Assembly (NCBI RefSeq): GCF_000330505.1
Contig: NW_004191895.1
Coordinates: 1,327-46,218 of the forward strand
Source of the DNA: Entamoeba invadens IP1
Taxonomy: Eukaryota; Evosea; Mastigamoebida; Endamoebidae
Reading direction: 5' to 3'
Length of the DNA stretch: 44,892 nucleotides
Part shown: in pieces, positions 11,113-22,331 of the stretch
Layout of the letters: every line of letters starts with the position of its first letter
How positions within the stretch are numbered: the first letter of the stretch is position 1
The notes under the pieces: model-generated
Databases searched by the model: none
What the model was told of the DNA's origin: nothing
Seen by the model: only the letters and a program-made list of their open reading frames with translations
Made by a program: the position numbers and the translations under genes

Positions 11113-12826
11113 AGGTTAAAATGTTTTCAAAATAATATATAATTACAAATTTATAATTTAATAACATTTATTGATGTTGTTGTTAAAATATTTGATTAAT
11201 AAAACAATAGTATAAAATAATAAAATATGTTATGAATTACTCAATAATAGATTCCTTAATTCATTAATATTATAGTACATAATTCTATTTATTTTAATAT
11301 TTTTAATTGTCTTTGTTTCAACTTTATTCACAATTCAAATATCTTTCTTGTTTTTCCCAATATTTTACGTTGAACAATCTTATTATAATGAATGTTGAGT
11401 ACAAATGGTTTTTTTATTTAAAAATAGCATTAGGAGTAATTATCCTGTTTTTTATATTAAACATGAGCTGTGTTAAAACCAAAAGTGGTTTTATGTTCTA
11501 AATGTATTTTGGTTTGGACATGACGTGTCAGCCACAATTAGCTTTGTTTTCCACAAAATTCGTAGGTTCTAATAAGATTTAAAACAAAACAATAAAAAAT
11601 TGATCAATAATATATAAATATAATTTATAACGGACATTTTATAGCTTTTTTCGACAAACAAAGTTGAGAAAATCAAAACAAATGAAATGAAACACATTTT
11701 TAAACTTTTCATTTATAGTAAATTATCATAAATCAACTATTCATTATAGATTTTGTTTTTATCATTTCCACTAGTTTTTTTAATAAAATTAATTGAATAA
11801 TTGCTTAAGTTTTCTTTGAAGTATTTTTCAAATGAAAAATAACCAGGCAAACAAAATTTATATTATTTACATAACAACATTTAATAATTGTAAAGTTATA
11901 TTATTCTAATAATATTTTTAATGTATATTATAATTTATATTTTATTTAAATTTTGTGTTTTTAAAACTATGTAAACATTTGAGTGAACGGTGTTAATTTC
12001 TATACATAATATATATAGTAGTTTATTGTTTGTATAGAATTATATTTATCAATATAAACTAGTTTATAAAATAGATTAATTAATAATATTAGATATATTG
12101 AAAAACCCGAAAAAGCTTTATTTAATTTGTTGCGAACGAATTGTTCCACTAACTTTAAAACAAGAAAAATATTGTAAAAAACATGATAATAAATTGGACG
12201 ATATATAAATATCTTTAAAAAGTTATTTTACATTTGATAAAGTTCTATTTGACTTACTAAATAATTTAAACGATTGCTTAGTAATTTAACTTATTAAAAT
12301 ATAAAGTAAATATTGATTGCCTCAATCCCATCATTGCATTTTCTTCTGCTTATTACCAAATGTTTTGTATTTTTATGGGCAAACACTTTTTTTCACCATA
12401 TAAAAAATTAATTAATAATTATAAGTTATTTGAAAGGTATATATTAATATTTAATATGCATTTTACTGTTTAATTTTAATTAATATTTGTCCGTTTTATA
12501 AGTTGTTTTTTAAAACACTACAATCAAATCTGAATTTATCATTTAACACCCTCTGTTTGCATGCAAAATTATATTGTTTGTGCAAAATATCTCTAGAAAA
12601 GTAACAATGTAGTTTATTTTAATCTTCAGTTGCTTTAATTTTTAATTATTTGTATCACATTGTTTTTACAAAAAAAATTATTTAAAAATAATTACAATAT
12701 AAACTGGAAACCATAAATTGGTATTACCATTTAAATATAACACTAATAATCCCATTGTTTAAAACAAAAAACATTGTATTTTTTGTTTTTTGTATTATTT
12801 ACTACCACTTTATTTTTAACATTTTT
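11113..12826. other. AT-rich intergenic DNA
   Basis: No gene recognised. The reading frames that occur are short and A/T-driven. A 16-base motif TTTACTACCACTTTAT near 12798 recurs with one change near 14183, on the far side of the mariner relic. Confidence 0.4.
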
Positions 12827-13980
12827 TCAATATAAAATAAAAAAACCTTTAAAATCAAAGAATAAATCAACTAAATTCACTAAGATCGAGGATATAGAAA
12901 ACGTGGAAGTAAAAATAATTTCTGTTTTGTTTTCAAAGTAAATATCCAATAAATTGTATATAATTTTCGATACACAATGCAACCTTTTTTGTGTAGAATC
13001 AACCAAATTGTTGATTTCTTCCATAGAAATCAAATCCCATACAGCAAATAATTCCTTTTACCAACTCTTTTACATTTTGAAACAAGCTCTTTTTTAATCT
13101 TAGAAGCTTCTCCATGACGCTCCATAAATTCTCAATTGGATTAAGATCAGGGACATATGGTGGCCATTTTTTGACTACTTTAACACCATTTACTTCAAAC
13201 CAATGCATTGTGTTTTTTGCAGTGTGGCATGGAGCCCCGTCCTGCACAAAGTAGAATCTTTTTTCTTAAACTTTTTTGGCATCTACAAAAACTTCATTTT
13301 TTTAACATTTCAACATAACCATATTTATTCATGCGACTTTGACAAATAGATAGTTTCTTTTGAAAATTTCTCCCTATACCTCCCCACACCATTGTAGACA
13401 CGTTGTATTTAGAACAATCCACGTAAGATCCTTCTTGATACTCCCCCTTTACTTCCAAATACAACGGCCATCAGATAGCAAGCAAAAGCGGCTTTAGTCA
13501 GAGTATATTGTATTGTTCATCCATTTATTTAATGCATCCACTTTCGAGCGTTTTTCTGTCTGTTTTTTTACAAAATTCAAGTCTCTTTTTAAAGTGAATT
13601 GGTTTCATGCTCGGTCTTTAGATTTGTTTGGTATAAATGAATCCTTCTTTGTGTCTGATTCTGTTGACCGTTGATGCACTACTTTTTTTCATTTCCAATA
13701 ATTTTTGAAGAAGAAAAAATATCTTTTGATGTCAATTCACAAAGACTATTTTCTTTGTGAATTCTTTGTAATATTTTATTTTTTTCCTTTATTTTTTAAA
13801 ACAATTGGCTTGTCTTCTTTTATGTCTTTTTTTATTGTGGAAATGTCACTAAAATACATCGAAAACAAATCTTGGACTTCTTTATAAGACATTCCTTTTG
13901 TTAAAGCCTTTCTCACGTATTTAATTTTAACCATTCGATTATTTTTCAGAATAGGACAGTTTATCTGGTTCAATTTCCAT
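12827..13980 (-). pseudogene. Second Tc1/mariner-type transposase, decayed
   Basis: A minus-strand relic of the same type as the one at 584-1623. The start lies near 13973-13980. An N-terminal helix-turn-helix-like part follows (GMSYKEVQDLF, about 13880), then a degraded middle with many stops (a KRDLNFVKKQTEKR stretch near 13570). The best-preserved part is the C-terminal catalytic region: QDGAPCHT (about 13235) and VPDLNPIENLW (about 13130), again with 35 residues between Asp and Glu. The tail to 12827 is in another frame, entered near 13020. It differs enough from the first copy to be a different or older insertion. No terminal inverted repeat was found. Confidence 0.85.
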
Positions 13981-14963
13981 TTATTGTTGTTTGTTTTTCA
14001 AACCCTAGTTAATACACAATTTAAATTTTTTCTTATAAAACGCGGCTTTTCTTGTTAAAAATTGATTTTTGTAAATTTTTACTTAAGACATTGAGCGGAA
14101 TTTTTCATATTAAAATATTGTTTCATTTTAAAATAATATAAAATAATATATAATTATAATAAATTTAATTATAATATAGTTTACTACCACGTTATGAATT
14201 TCAGTTTATAATTTACAACACTTCAAATGTATTTTAAACTATTAAAAAAGTGTTAAATATTAACACTTCGAATAACTCCACAGATTTAAAATCGATGTGT
14301 TTTTATGGGAATATATAGACATTTTATGATGTTTCTCTCTTATTGGTTGTGTAATATTAAAAACATAATTAATTATATAATAACTAATTAATAATTATAA
14401 TAATAATAACTAGATATTAAATATTTAAATGATAAAATATAGTTTACGTTTATAACATGTAAATAATAGATACATAATGTTAAGTTCAATTAATTAATTT
14501 AACATCAATTTAACATAAACTATTCAAACCAAACACAAATTATATTATTTTATGGTCATTTTTGGTCTTTACAGTCACAAAGAATTTACTTATACACATT
14601 AATTTACAAATTTTTTAAAATTACACATATTTGAGGCGAATATAACCATTTATTTCCAGACAACAAACAGTTGATTATCACTGTATACGATTTATTATTG
14701 TTATTGTTATTATAAAATATTCGTAATACTTGATTTTGTTGGCGTTTTCTGTATAATTCAAATTTTTTATATATGTTAATTAATTCTCGTGCATTCTGTT
14801 CTTGTTAATTAATGATTTGATAACAACTAAATATAATTCAATTTGCTGTTATTTGAAACATTTTCATTGTGTTTTTATAAATAAAACATGCAATCTTTTA
14901 CGTGTTTGAATCCAATAGCCACTTTAAATCGAAACTTTTTTAATAATAAAATTAAAAGAATGT
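13981..14963. other. AT-rich intergenic DNA
   Basis: No gene or repeat recognised. It ends at the left target duplication (14964-14972) of the Mutator-like element. Confidence 0.4.
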
Positions 14964-14972
14964 GTTCAGCTT

Positions 14973-16862
14973 GGGTTTAGGAAAACAGGCCTCATTGAAA
15001 ACTGGCCACAATATTCAATAAAAGTTCAATAACAATTCAACTTTTTATTCAAAAACAAAACCAATATAAAAATAAATTTGAATTATTTTTTGGCTCTTTT
15101 AAGTTCCTTGAATATTTTGCTTTTTCTTAATGGTCTGGATCCTTCTTTTGTTTTCTTTTTGTGGATAGGTTTTGTTTTTCAGTTGTTGAAGTACATTCAT
15201 TTTCGTTTATAACATATTATACTGCGCTTTTTTCTTCGAAATCTATTTCAACAACTTTTTCCAAATTGTGTTCGGCTTTATTATCCATGTTGGCTTCAGC
15301 TTCGAGCCTCTCTACAAGGTCGATTTCTCTTAATGTTTCTTCAATAAGAGTATCAATATCACAATCTAGAAGTGTATGCATTTTTGAAGCACCAATAATA
15401 ACAGATACTTTTCCAAGAAACTCAAGTCGATTTATTCCATTCATCAATTCAGTTGTCAGTTGTTTTATTGTTATGTTTTTCATTGCAACAACACTCTTTT
15501 TTCTTGTTAATTGCAAATTTGTCGTCAACGATAAATAATGAATGTCAACACGTTTTATATATTCCTTTAAATAGTCAACAAATTTGAGTATATTAAATGT
15601 TTTTGTTAATACTAACCTATTTAAAGAACTGTGAAAACTTTCTGCATTATTGTTTGTTCGTTCTTCAATACCAAATAAACACCAATTGTCAACTTTAAAA
15701 ACGCCGTTAATGTAATAATTTTCAAAGCGTTTATAAATAACACAAACATCGGCGTCATTTTTATAAATTTCTTTTAATTCATAAAATGTTGTGTATATCA
15801 TACTAACCGGCATAAACGGTAAAGACATCAATTTTCTGATTGCACTTTTAAACTCGTCTCCATTTTTATAACGGTGTTTAAATCCACAATAAGAAACTTT
15901 CCGAAATATATTCTGGCAATAATAAAAGTGACAACACTTTACTTTGACTTGTTTAGGAAACAAATTCTTAATAAAACACAACTCAAAATCTCCCATAACA
16001 ACCATTTCTCTGTTTAAAAAATCATTACCAACAACATTTTCAGAGAATCTAAAAAGTTATAATACACTTCAGAACTTTTCCTTTAAGACACCCAAAAACA
16101 ATCGGAAAACATTCATTACTGACAAGCCTGTGTATAGTATATAATTGATAAAAAAAGAGCTATTTGTTATTGTATTATATTATTATTATAAATTTAAATA
16201 AACAAACACAGACATGATCTAAATGTGCCATCAAAAAAAACTGGAGAAGTTTTTAACAACTCAACATAATCTTGTTTACCAAAAATTATCATATCATCAT
16301 CTTGATACAATACAATTTCTTTTTCTATTTCGAAAATTCTATGTCTTGTGTTTTGGTTACAGAGTATGGCTGTCTTTCCTTTCTGACTTATTTTTCACAG
16401 ACAGAAATTCTTCGAGTTGTTCTTTGAATGTATTGCTCTACTACTATTTGTTTTGTTGTTTTGTTTTTGGAATCTTTTTTTAACCGCTTCTTTTAAACAT
16501 ATTCGAAACAAATCATTTAAATAATCGACATAATCATGTGTGTAAATGCATCATTTAAAAAAGTGTATTTATAATTTCCACTCTCAATTTTAACCAGTTC
16601 GATTTTAACTTTACAACCTTTGTGAGAACATTTAATTTTTATTCGATCCTTTTTTTCGTGTTTGAATTTGCAGCCGTTTATGTAAGGCATCTGATAACCT
16701 CTTTGACTTTCAAGAAAAGCAATTTCTGGTATTTCTTCCATTTATTTATTTTTCAGTTTATCGTTTTTATTTAAAAAAACAAATGAGAAAAAAGTTTAAT
16801 TGTTATTGAACTTTTATTGAATATTGTGGCCAGTTTTCACTGAGGCCAATTATCCGTCTCCC
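14973..16862. mobile_element. Mutator-like element (MULE), 1890 bp
   Basis: A complete but dead element. The exact 9-bp direct repeat GTTCAGCTT flanks it (14964-14972 and 16863-16871), which is the Mutator target-duplication length. The ends both start GGG, diverge for about 18 bases, then share an inverted repeat of over 50 bp beginning GGCCTCA (about 14988 and about 16847) with AAAACTGGCCACAATATTC inside. The only gene inside is the minus-strand transposase relic. Confidence 0.9.
15217..16741 (-). pseudogene. MULE transposase with FLYWCH domain, decayed
   Basis: It would move the surrounding element. The ATG at 16741 opens a FLYWCH-type zinc-binding domain (SQRGYQMPYINGC, then paired Cys in CSHKGC, then a His in the THD region; about 16741-16530). 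Several frameshifts follow. The MULE catalytic landmarks are all visible: FDGTFRS with the first Asp (about 16235), an YTIHRLVSNECFPIVFGCL block (about 16130), MGDFEL with the second Asp (about 15990), and NNNAESFHSSLN with the Glu (about 15640). The last 262 codons (16005-15217) form one open frame ending in a charged tail. The full length of about 508 codons suits the family. Frame breaks near 16545, 16440-16400, 16230 and 16020 make it non-functional. Confidence 0.9.
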
Positions 16863-16871
16863 GTTCAGCTT

Positions 16872-17660
16872 ACATATTTTTTATGAAATGTAGATCACAT
16901 ATTTGTGAACATTTGATAAATTATTTGAATCAATATCTATTAATAGCAAATTTGTATTTATTTTAAAAAAAAATATTATAAATTAAATATGTGTTAATTA
17001 TCAAATAAACTGGCAGAATTATATTTTTTTAATTAAAAATATATATGGTTTTAATGTTATTAGTTTAAAACAGGAAGAGTTGTTTTTAAAAATACCAAAA
17101 ATGAAATGAAATCAAGTGAAGATTAAATTGTGTTATATTTAATTGTTTTGAAAGTTAAAGTAATTTGATTTACTACATTTCAAACATTTTTTCATTGTTT
17201 AGTTTATATTTTGGCAAAATAATTAAAAACAAACAAACGGTTATACTTTCACAACTCAGATATTTGTTGGAAAATTATGTTTAACATAAAATAGTTGTCA
17301 GTGTTGATAAAAAAAATTTAAATTTGACCATGTTTTTAGATAGTAATCAATATATGAGTTTGTTAATTGTTTGAATATTTAATACCTAAAGATGTTTATT
17401 AGATTGTATTGAATGTGTCAATTTGATTCTTTTTTTGTTTATTGTTATTCAGTTTTTTATTCTTGATATTATATTATTATATATGAGTATTATTATGCCT
17501 GGATTATTGCAAAATCATGATAATTGTTCATTATTATAATATTCAGCTTGTCAATTTAGTCATCCAATTCACAATAACATGTATTAATTTATAAAGTAAT
17601 ATCATAATTATGATTATTTCAATATTTTGCAGTTATTTATTTTTAATATGATTGTTTTTA
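16872..17660. other. AT-rich intergenic DNA
   Basis: No gene seen. It ends with the TA target site (17659-17660) of the next element. Confidence 0.4.
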
Positions 17661-18796
17661 CAGTGGCAATATTTAAGTACTTAATTTGGAATAAACCCAC
17701 TTAAGTGAGTAAATTTTGGTTTTATTTCTAAAAATAACAAATAATTAAAAATACTGAAATTATGTTATAAGACATAAACATTTTAATAATAACAAATTAT
17801 TTTTTTTAAAAATAACATTTTAATAACAAAAATAACAAAAAGAAAAAACAATTAATTTAAATTTATTTCATGACATAAGCAAAACTTGGGCTAGCGTATA
17901 TATTGATTTGTTTTGGTGAAGACTCTATGATTTTTTGAGTCATTTTCAAGTTTAAACACTATTTTTTAATGCTTTGAGTGGAAAACTTGTCGAATCCAGA
18001 ATCCATTTGGTATTTGACCAAAAAGTGTACGATTTTTACATTTTGTGTAAAAACCACATTTTACGATTTACACAAAATGTAACTCATTTTTTTGGTCCAA
18101 ATGTTTCTTTAAAACAGTTTTCAACAAAAGCTCAAAAGTTTAATTCAAAAATACTTTGAAGTTTATTAAACTAAAAAATAATCAATTCGATTTCAATCCA
18201 AAAAACTCAATTCTTCGTATTATCCCATTTTTTCATTAATTGTTCCTCAAATGTTATTTATTTGTTATTGTTTTCTTTGAATTATCGTTTATTTCAATTC
18301 ATACGTTTTTGTTTATTATTTTTCTATCATCTTTTTTTGAATCTTAACAACAACTGTTATGAAATATTTTTAAATGTTATTTGTTAAAAAACAATTATTG
18401 AAATAATGTGCACAATAAGACCACAAATTCAATCCGGCTTTTATTTTCAAGCTAGTCTATTGTGCTCGTCATTGTTCTTTTTTTCACTTTTTGAACCTTT
18501 TTTGAGCTTTTTTGTCATAAGTCAATACTTTTCGAAACGAATGATGTAAAAAACAAAAGCTATATTTTAAGTTTATTTTAATTAAAATAAAAAACCATTT
18601 TAAATATTTTTTCATCTCGAACAAAATTGACTTTTTTCTCAAAAAAACAAAAAAAGACCCAATCAAACCCATTTTCTTATTAATAAAAAATGGTACTTAA
18701 TTTTTTCTATTTTGGCTTAAAGTTCAACCAAAGTTTCACAAAATTTACTTACTTAAGTGGGTTTATTTCAAATTAAGTGGGTTTATACAACCACTG
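17661..18796. mobile_element. CAGTGG-ended TA element, 1136 bp
   Basis: Long imperfect terminal inverted repeats (about 58 bp) start CAGTGG at both ends and share AATAAACCCACTTAAGT and GTAAATTTTG. TA flanks both sides (17659-17660, 18797-18798), so this is a Tc1/mariner or pogo-type insertion. No transposase is recognisable. A 16-bp perfect palindrome sits inside (18036-18051 with 18067-18082). Partial copies occur at 24492-24705 and 42894-42938. Confidence 0.8.
18036..18082. repeat. Perfect 16-bp inverted repeat (hairpin)
   Basis: TTACATTTTGTGTAAA at 18036 pairs with TTTACACAAAATGTAA at 18067, with a 15-base loop. It lies inside the CAGTGG element and is far more perfect than the surrounding sequence; its role is unknown. 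Confidence 0.6.
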
Positions 18797-19559
18797 TATA
18801 AAGCAAGGATTTGATAATTAAACACATTGATTGAACATGGCTAAAAAAAGTTGGTTACATTGTAATTAATCGAATAAGAATATCATGTTTGACCAAAATG
18901 GGTAATTTCTGGACTATTCAAGCTTTTATTTCAAAAGCTTGTAATCTGTATGTACATTCTTTAAAATATACACTGAATTAAATTATACAAAAATTACAAT
19001 TAACAGTAACAATAATGTTGTTATAAAACACACAAAAATGAAAAAAGTCCAGTAGTTATATGTGATAAGGGTTCGACAGTTAATGTATTATATGTGCAAC
19101 ATATTATGACCATAAAAATATCACAACCACTTTTTCTTGCATCTGTATATGTAAAAACGGGTTTGTTTCAAAAGTCAACTAAGAACCACAGCCCACACCT
19201 ACAACATCATGTACCTTATTTTGGGCCGATAGGCCAACATCAAAACCTTAATTAAGCTTTAAATGGTTTTTCATGTCAACCTTAGTTGTTTATATATGTT
19301 CTCGGATCGTTCTTCTATATTACGAATTACAAATATAATTATTAATTTTAAAATTAATAAAAATAATAATTAAGGCAACAATAATTACGTCAATCACAAT
19401 TGTAACATTGTTTAATACTAAATAATATAGATTAAAATAATTAACATGATTGGTTTTCATGTTTTTTAAAGACTTTTGTTGTTGTATTTTTTTATATTTA
19501 TAATTGAATTGTTTTTTTGAATGGCAGATTTAAAAATTGAAAAATTTTATTTATTTTTT
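18797..19559. other. Intergenic DNA
   Basis: Mostly AT-rich. A short stretch of more mixed composition at about 19150-19250 (GGGCCGATAGGCC near 19223) may be an old relic but has no readable product. Confidence 0.35.
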
Positions 19560-21277
19560 TTAAATAATTATATTATATACAGTTTCATTATAAATATCAA
19601 AATGACGACCATTTTCAAATACAATTGACTTCAAATTGGTGCACCATGCAACAATATGTTTTCCAAATTTTGTGACAATCTTTGGGATGTAAAGTGACGT
19701 CAAATCCAATAAACCAAAAAACGCATTTGATTCAATTTTACGCAACTTTGAGGTACAACAAATTCCATAATCATTGAATTGGAAAGGCAATATTATTTAT
19801 TTGTGGTGACAGTTGATAGCATCTGGATACTTTTTGCGTTGTGAACATAAAAGTCGTTTTCTTTTATTAAAAGTACATTTTTAGGAATAACAACTTTTTT
19901 CAATTTGATTGTCGAATTTGTTCAATCCAATGTCTCCATCAACAATATTAGAAGAAATGTATATTCTTGGATGTTCACTTAAATAATATGACTTTGAATC
20001 AAAGATATCCAAATCACCGAGATGGATGCAATTTGCATGATTTGTAACGACATTCATTGTATCACAGAAGTTGTCGAACTTGAATACACTTTCATTGACT
20101 TCTTCGCTTTTAGTCATATTCAAAACTTCAATGCCCAGTCGTTCAAATATTTCTTTTTCATTTTCATTTGCAATGTACAAATGTTTCATAAAATCAATTG
20201 GTACAATCAATCAAGTAAGTGACGTGCACTTCTCAAAACACCCCTTTATCAAACACAACATTTTTTTACCAAAAACGAGTTCTTTCAATTGTTCACAATT
20301 TTCAAATGTAAAACTTTAAACTAATTGAACTTTGTGTGGAATTTCAAATTTGCCGAGTTTTTTACACCCAGAAAATGCGTTAGGTCCAATAACTTCTAAA
20401 TTTGAAGACAGTGTGATTTTCTCAAGTAACGTACAATCCAAAAACGTGGAACTTGCGATTATTTTAACATTGTCGTCCATTACATTTTATTTTAGTTGTA
20501 AATAATCACAACAAGTACCACATAGAATGCACTTTTTGCCACAAAACGTGATTTTTGAAAGTGAGTTGCAAATAAAAATTGATTTTTTGATAAATACGTT
20601 TATGGCAATTGAAAAGTTTTTAAAAGCGCATTTACTAAAAGCATCATGTCCTATAAAAGTGGCGTTTGTTACAAAGTTTACATCAGAAAAAAAACACCCA
20701 TTGAAACACGACTGTGGAATATACTCAAGCAAATCCGGGAAAAATATTTCTTTTAAATCTATACAATCATTAAACGCGCCATTTCCAAAGTGTGTAAGAT
20801 GTGGTGGTGGTACATTTTCTGTTATGTTTAAGCACTTAGAAAATGCGTTTTTAACAATTTCGATAATTGGAAATTCTATTGAAGTTTTCTTACACATTTC
20901 AAATGCAGTGTCTCCAATTTCCCTCACAAGTCTGATATTTTAGTGTTAAAATAATTTTTTATCTTCTTTTGTATAAACAGCGAGTGGACGGACATTACAT
21001 TATTAATTTCCATCAAACATTCTTAATTGCGTTCTGGATAATGAAATAGCGATTTTTGAGTGTTCAGTTGCATATCAAAGGGAGAGAACGTTTGTTGAGT
21101 TTGAATGTACTTGAAAAGGTTCTTTGTTTTTGAAGTGATTTGGATTGGATTCTTTTGAATATGGTCAAATACATTCTTATTCTTTTTGCACACTAAAACG
21201 ATGTTTATAAAGTCGTTATATTTCTTCAAATACTTCACAATTATTTGCATGGAAAAAACGTCAATACGCTTTGACAT
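19560..21277 (-). pseudogene. BspA-like leucine-rich-repeat protein, decayed
   Basis: Entamoeba BspA-like proteins carry tandem LRR_5 repeats of about 23 residues; many are thought to be surface or interaction proteins. The ATG at 21277 opens the usual Entamoeba N-terminus (SMQIIVKYLKKYNDFINIVL, then VCKKNKNVF and NPIQI). After stops near 21025 and 20950 the repeats run from 20927 to about 19560, with the pattern FxxCxxLxxIxxPxxxxxI (AFNDCIDLKEIFFP, AFSGCKKLGKFEIP, TFENCEQLKELVF). In-frame TAA (about 20323) and TGA (about 20212) and shifts near 20490 and 19830 break it. A 1-kb transposon lies 49 bp upstream of the ATG, between this gene and the Harbinger-like relic. Confidence 0.85.
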
Positions 21278-21326
21278 GTGTTGTTGATGTTTCTTGAGTT
21301 TTATCCGATTAAGAAATTAATATATA

Positions 21327-22331
21327 AACTGTTTTTCAAAAGTCGGTACTGAGGTGTCCCGATTTTTTGCATTTATTTTGTTTATTATTTTTGGGAATCG
21401 TTTTTTTGTAATAAATTCGCTTATTTTTTCCAAGTAAATAAGAGAAAAACGGTCTTCAAAAAATATTTTTTTACTTGAAGAATTTTTAAGCATTAAAAAA
21501 TTCCATATAAAATTTGAAATAACGGGATTTTTGTTTCTAAAAACACGTGAATTATCCCAAAAGTGCATTTTAGTACAAAAGCAAATAAACTTAATTTCAA
21601 TCTTTTTTATTATCAAACATTTTATTAATTAATGAAATATTCACAAAACAAAAGCTTAGTTCGAAGATTATTATGCTTAGTAGTGTTGTCACAAAAACAA
21701 TAAAAATAACAAAATGATTTGATAACTTATCTTTGTTGGGTTTAATAAAGTCGACATTCTTTTTGAGCATTTCAGTGAAAACATCTTTTTTAAAATATCC
21801 AATAACAAAACAATATTGTTATTATTGCATTATTTTTCTAGTGTTGCCCTTTGACAATTTTGACTTATGCCTGTCAAAATTATCAAACATTTGCTGTAAT
21901 TTTTGGTGTTTTTGGAACTTTTTATTTCATTATTTTTTATTCAGAGAAGAAAACCACAGTTTGTTTTTAATTGAAAATGAAAAATTAACGAAAGTAATAT
22001 TCAGTTAAAACTCGACACGAACAACACCATCCAAATTTACTTAAATATTCATTGTTGTGCTTTTATGCCAACAATACTGAATATATGTTGCGAAGTATCG
22101 AGTTGTGGTCAAATCAAATAACGGGATCGGGTTTTTTGGAAAAGTCTGGTTACTATTTCGATATTTTCCCGAATTTGTACGAAAATAATTGAACGGGATT
22201 GGTATTTTTTTCAAAATAAAGTCGGTACTTTCGATTTTTTGTTTTTTGTTTTTTTAGGAAAAAACAAAAATAAAAAACGGGACTTTAGGAAGTTCTAAAA
22301 ATATGACAGTACCGACTTTTGAAAAACAGTT
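21327..22331. mobile_element. 1-kb TA element, copy 1 (1005 bp)
   Basis: Perfect 25-bp terminal inverted repeats begin AACTGTTTTTCAAAAGTCGG and have TA outside each end (21325-21326, 22332-22333). The second copy at 41236-42234 is nearly identical and lies in the opposite orientation. Copy 1 sits at the very 3' end of the PIF/Harbinger-like gene: skipping it and one TA gives a stop a few codons on. It has no transposase, but a conserved reading frame on the minus strand. Confidence 0.9.
21597..21890 (-). pseudogene. Membrane-protein frame inside 1-kb element, copy 1
   Basis: Function unknown. From an ATG at 21890 the frame reads a short basic stretch (FDNFDRHKSKLSKGNTRK), two adjacent stops, then FVIGYFKKDVFTEMLKKNVD and a strongly hydrophobic segment (HFVIFIVFVTTLLSIIIF) before ending in NKKD at TGA 21597-21599. 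The same frame is present in copy 2 (41677-41964) with a different single stop. That suggests an ancestral small protein with one C-terminal transmembrane helix. The opposite-strand frames here look like antisense shadows. A further open frame at 21616-21317 reads on in another frame and may be the 3' part of the same gene. Confidence 0.45.

Noticed and set aside
9715..11501. Several 60-67 codon frames (9715-9900 minus, 10687-10890 minus, 11307-11501 plus)
   Set aside because: Phe/Ile/Asn/Lys/Tyr composition expected from A/T runs; no motif, no homologous copy in the window.
15161..15538. 125-codon plus-strand frame over the MULE transposase
   Set aside because: Antisense shadow of the transposase C-terminus, Ser/Phe-rich.
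21733..22008. 91-codon plus-strand frame in the 1-kb element, also at 41559-41828 on the minus strand
   Set aside because: It is the antisense of the more protein-like membrane frame, begins with TTG rather than ATG, and its similarity follows simply from the two element copies.
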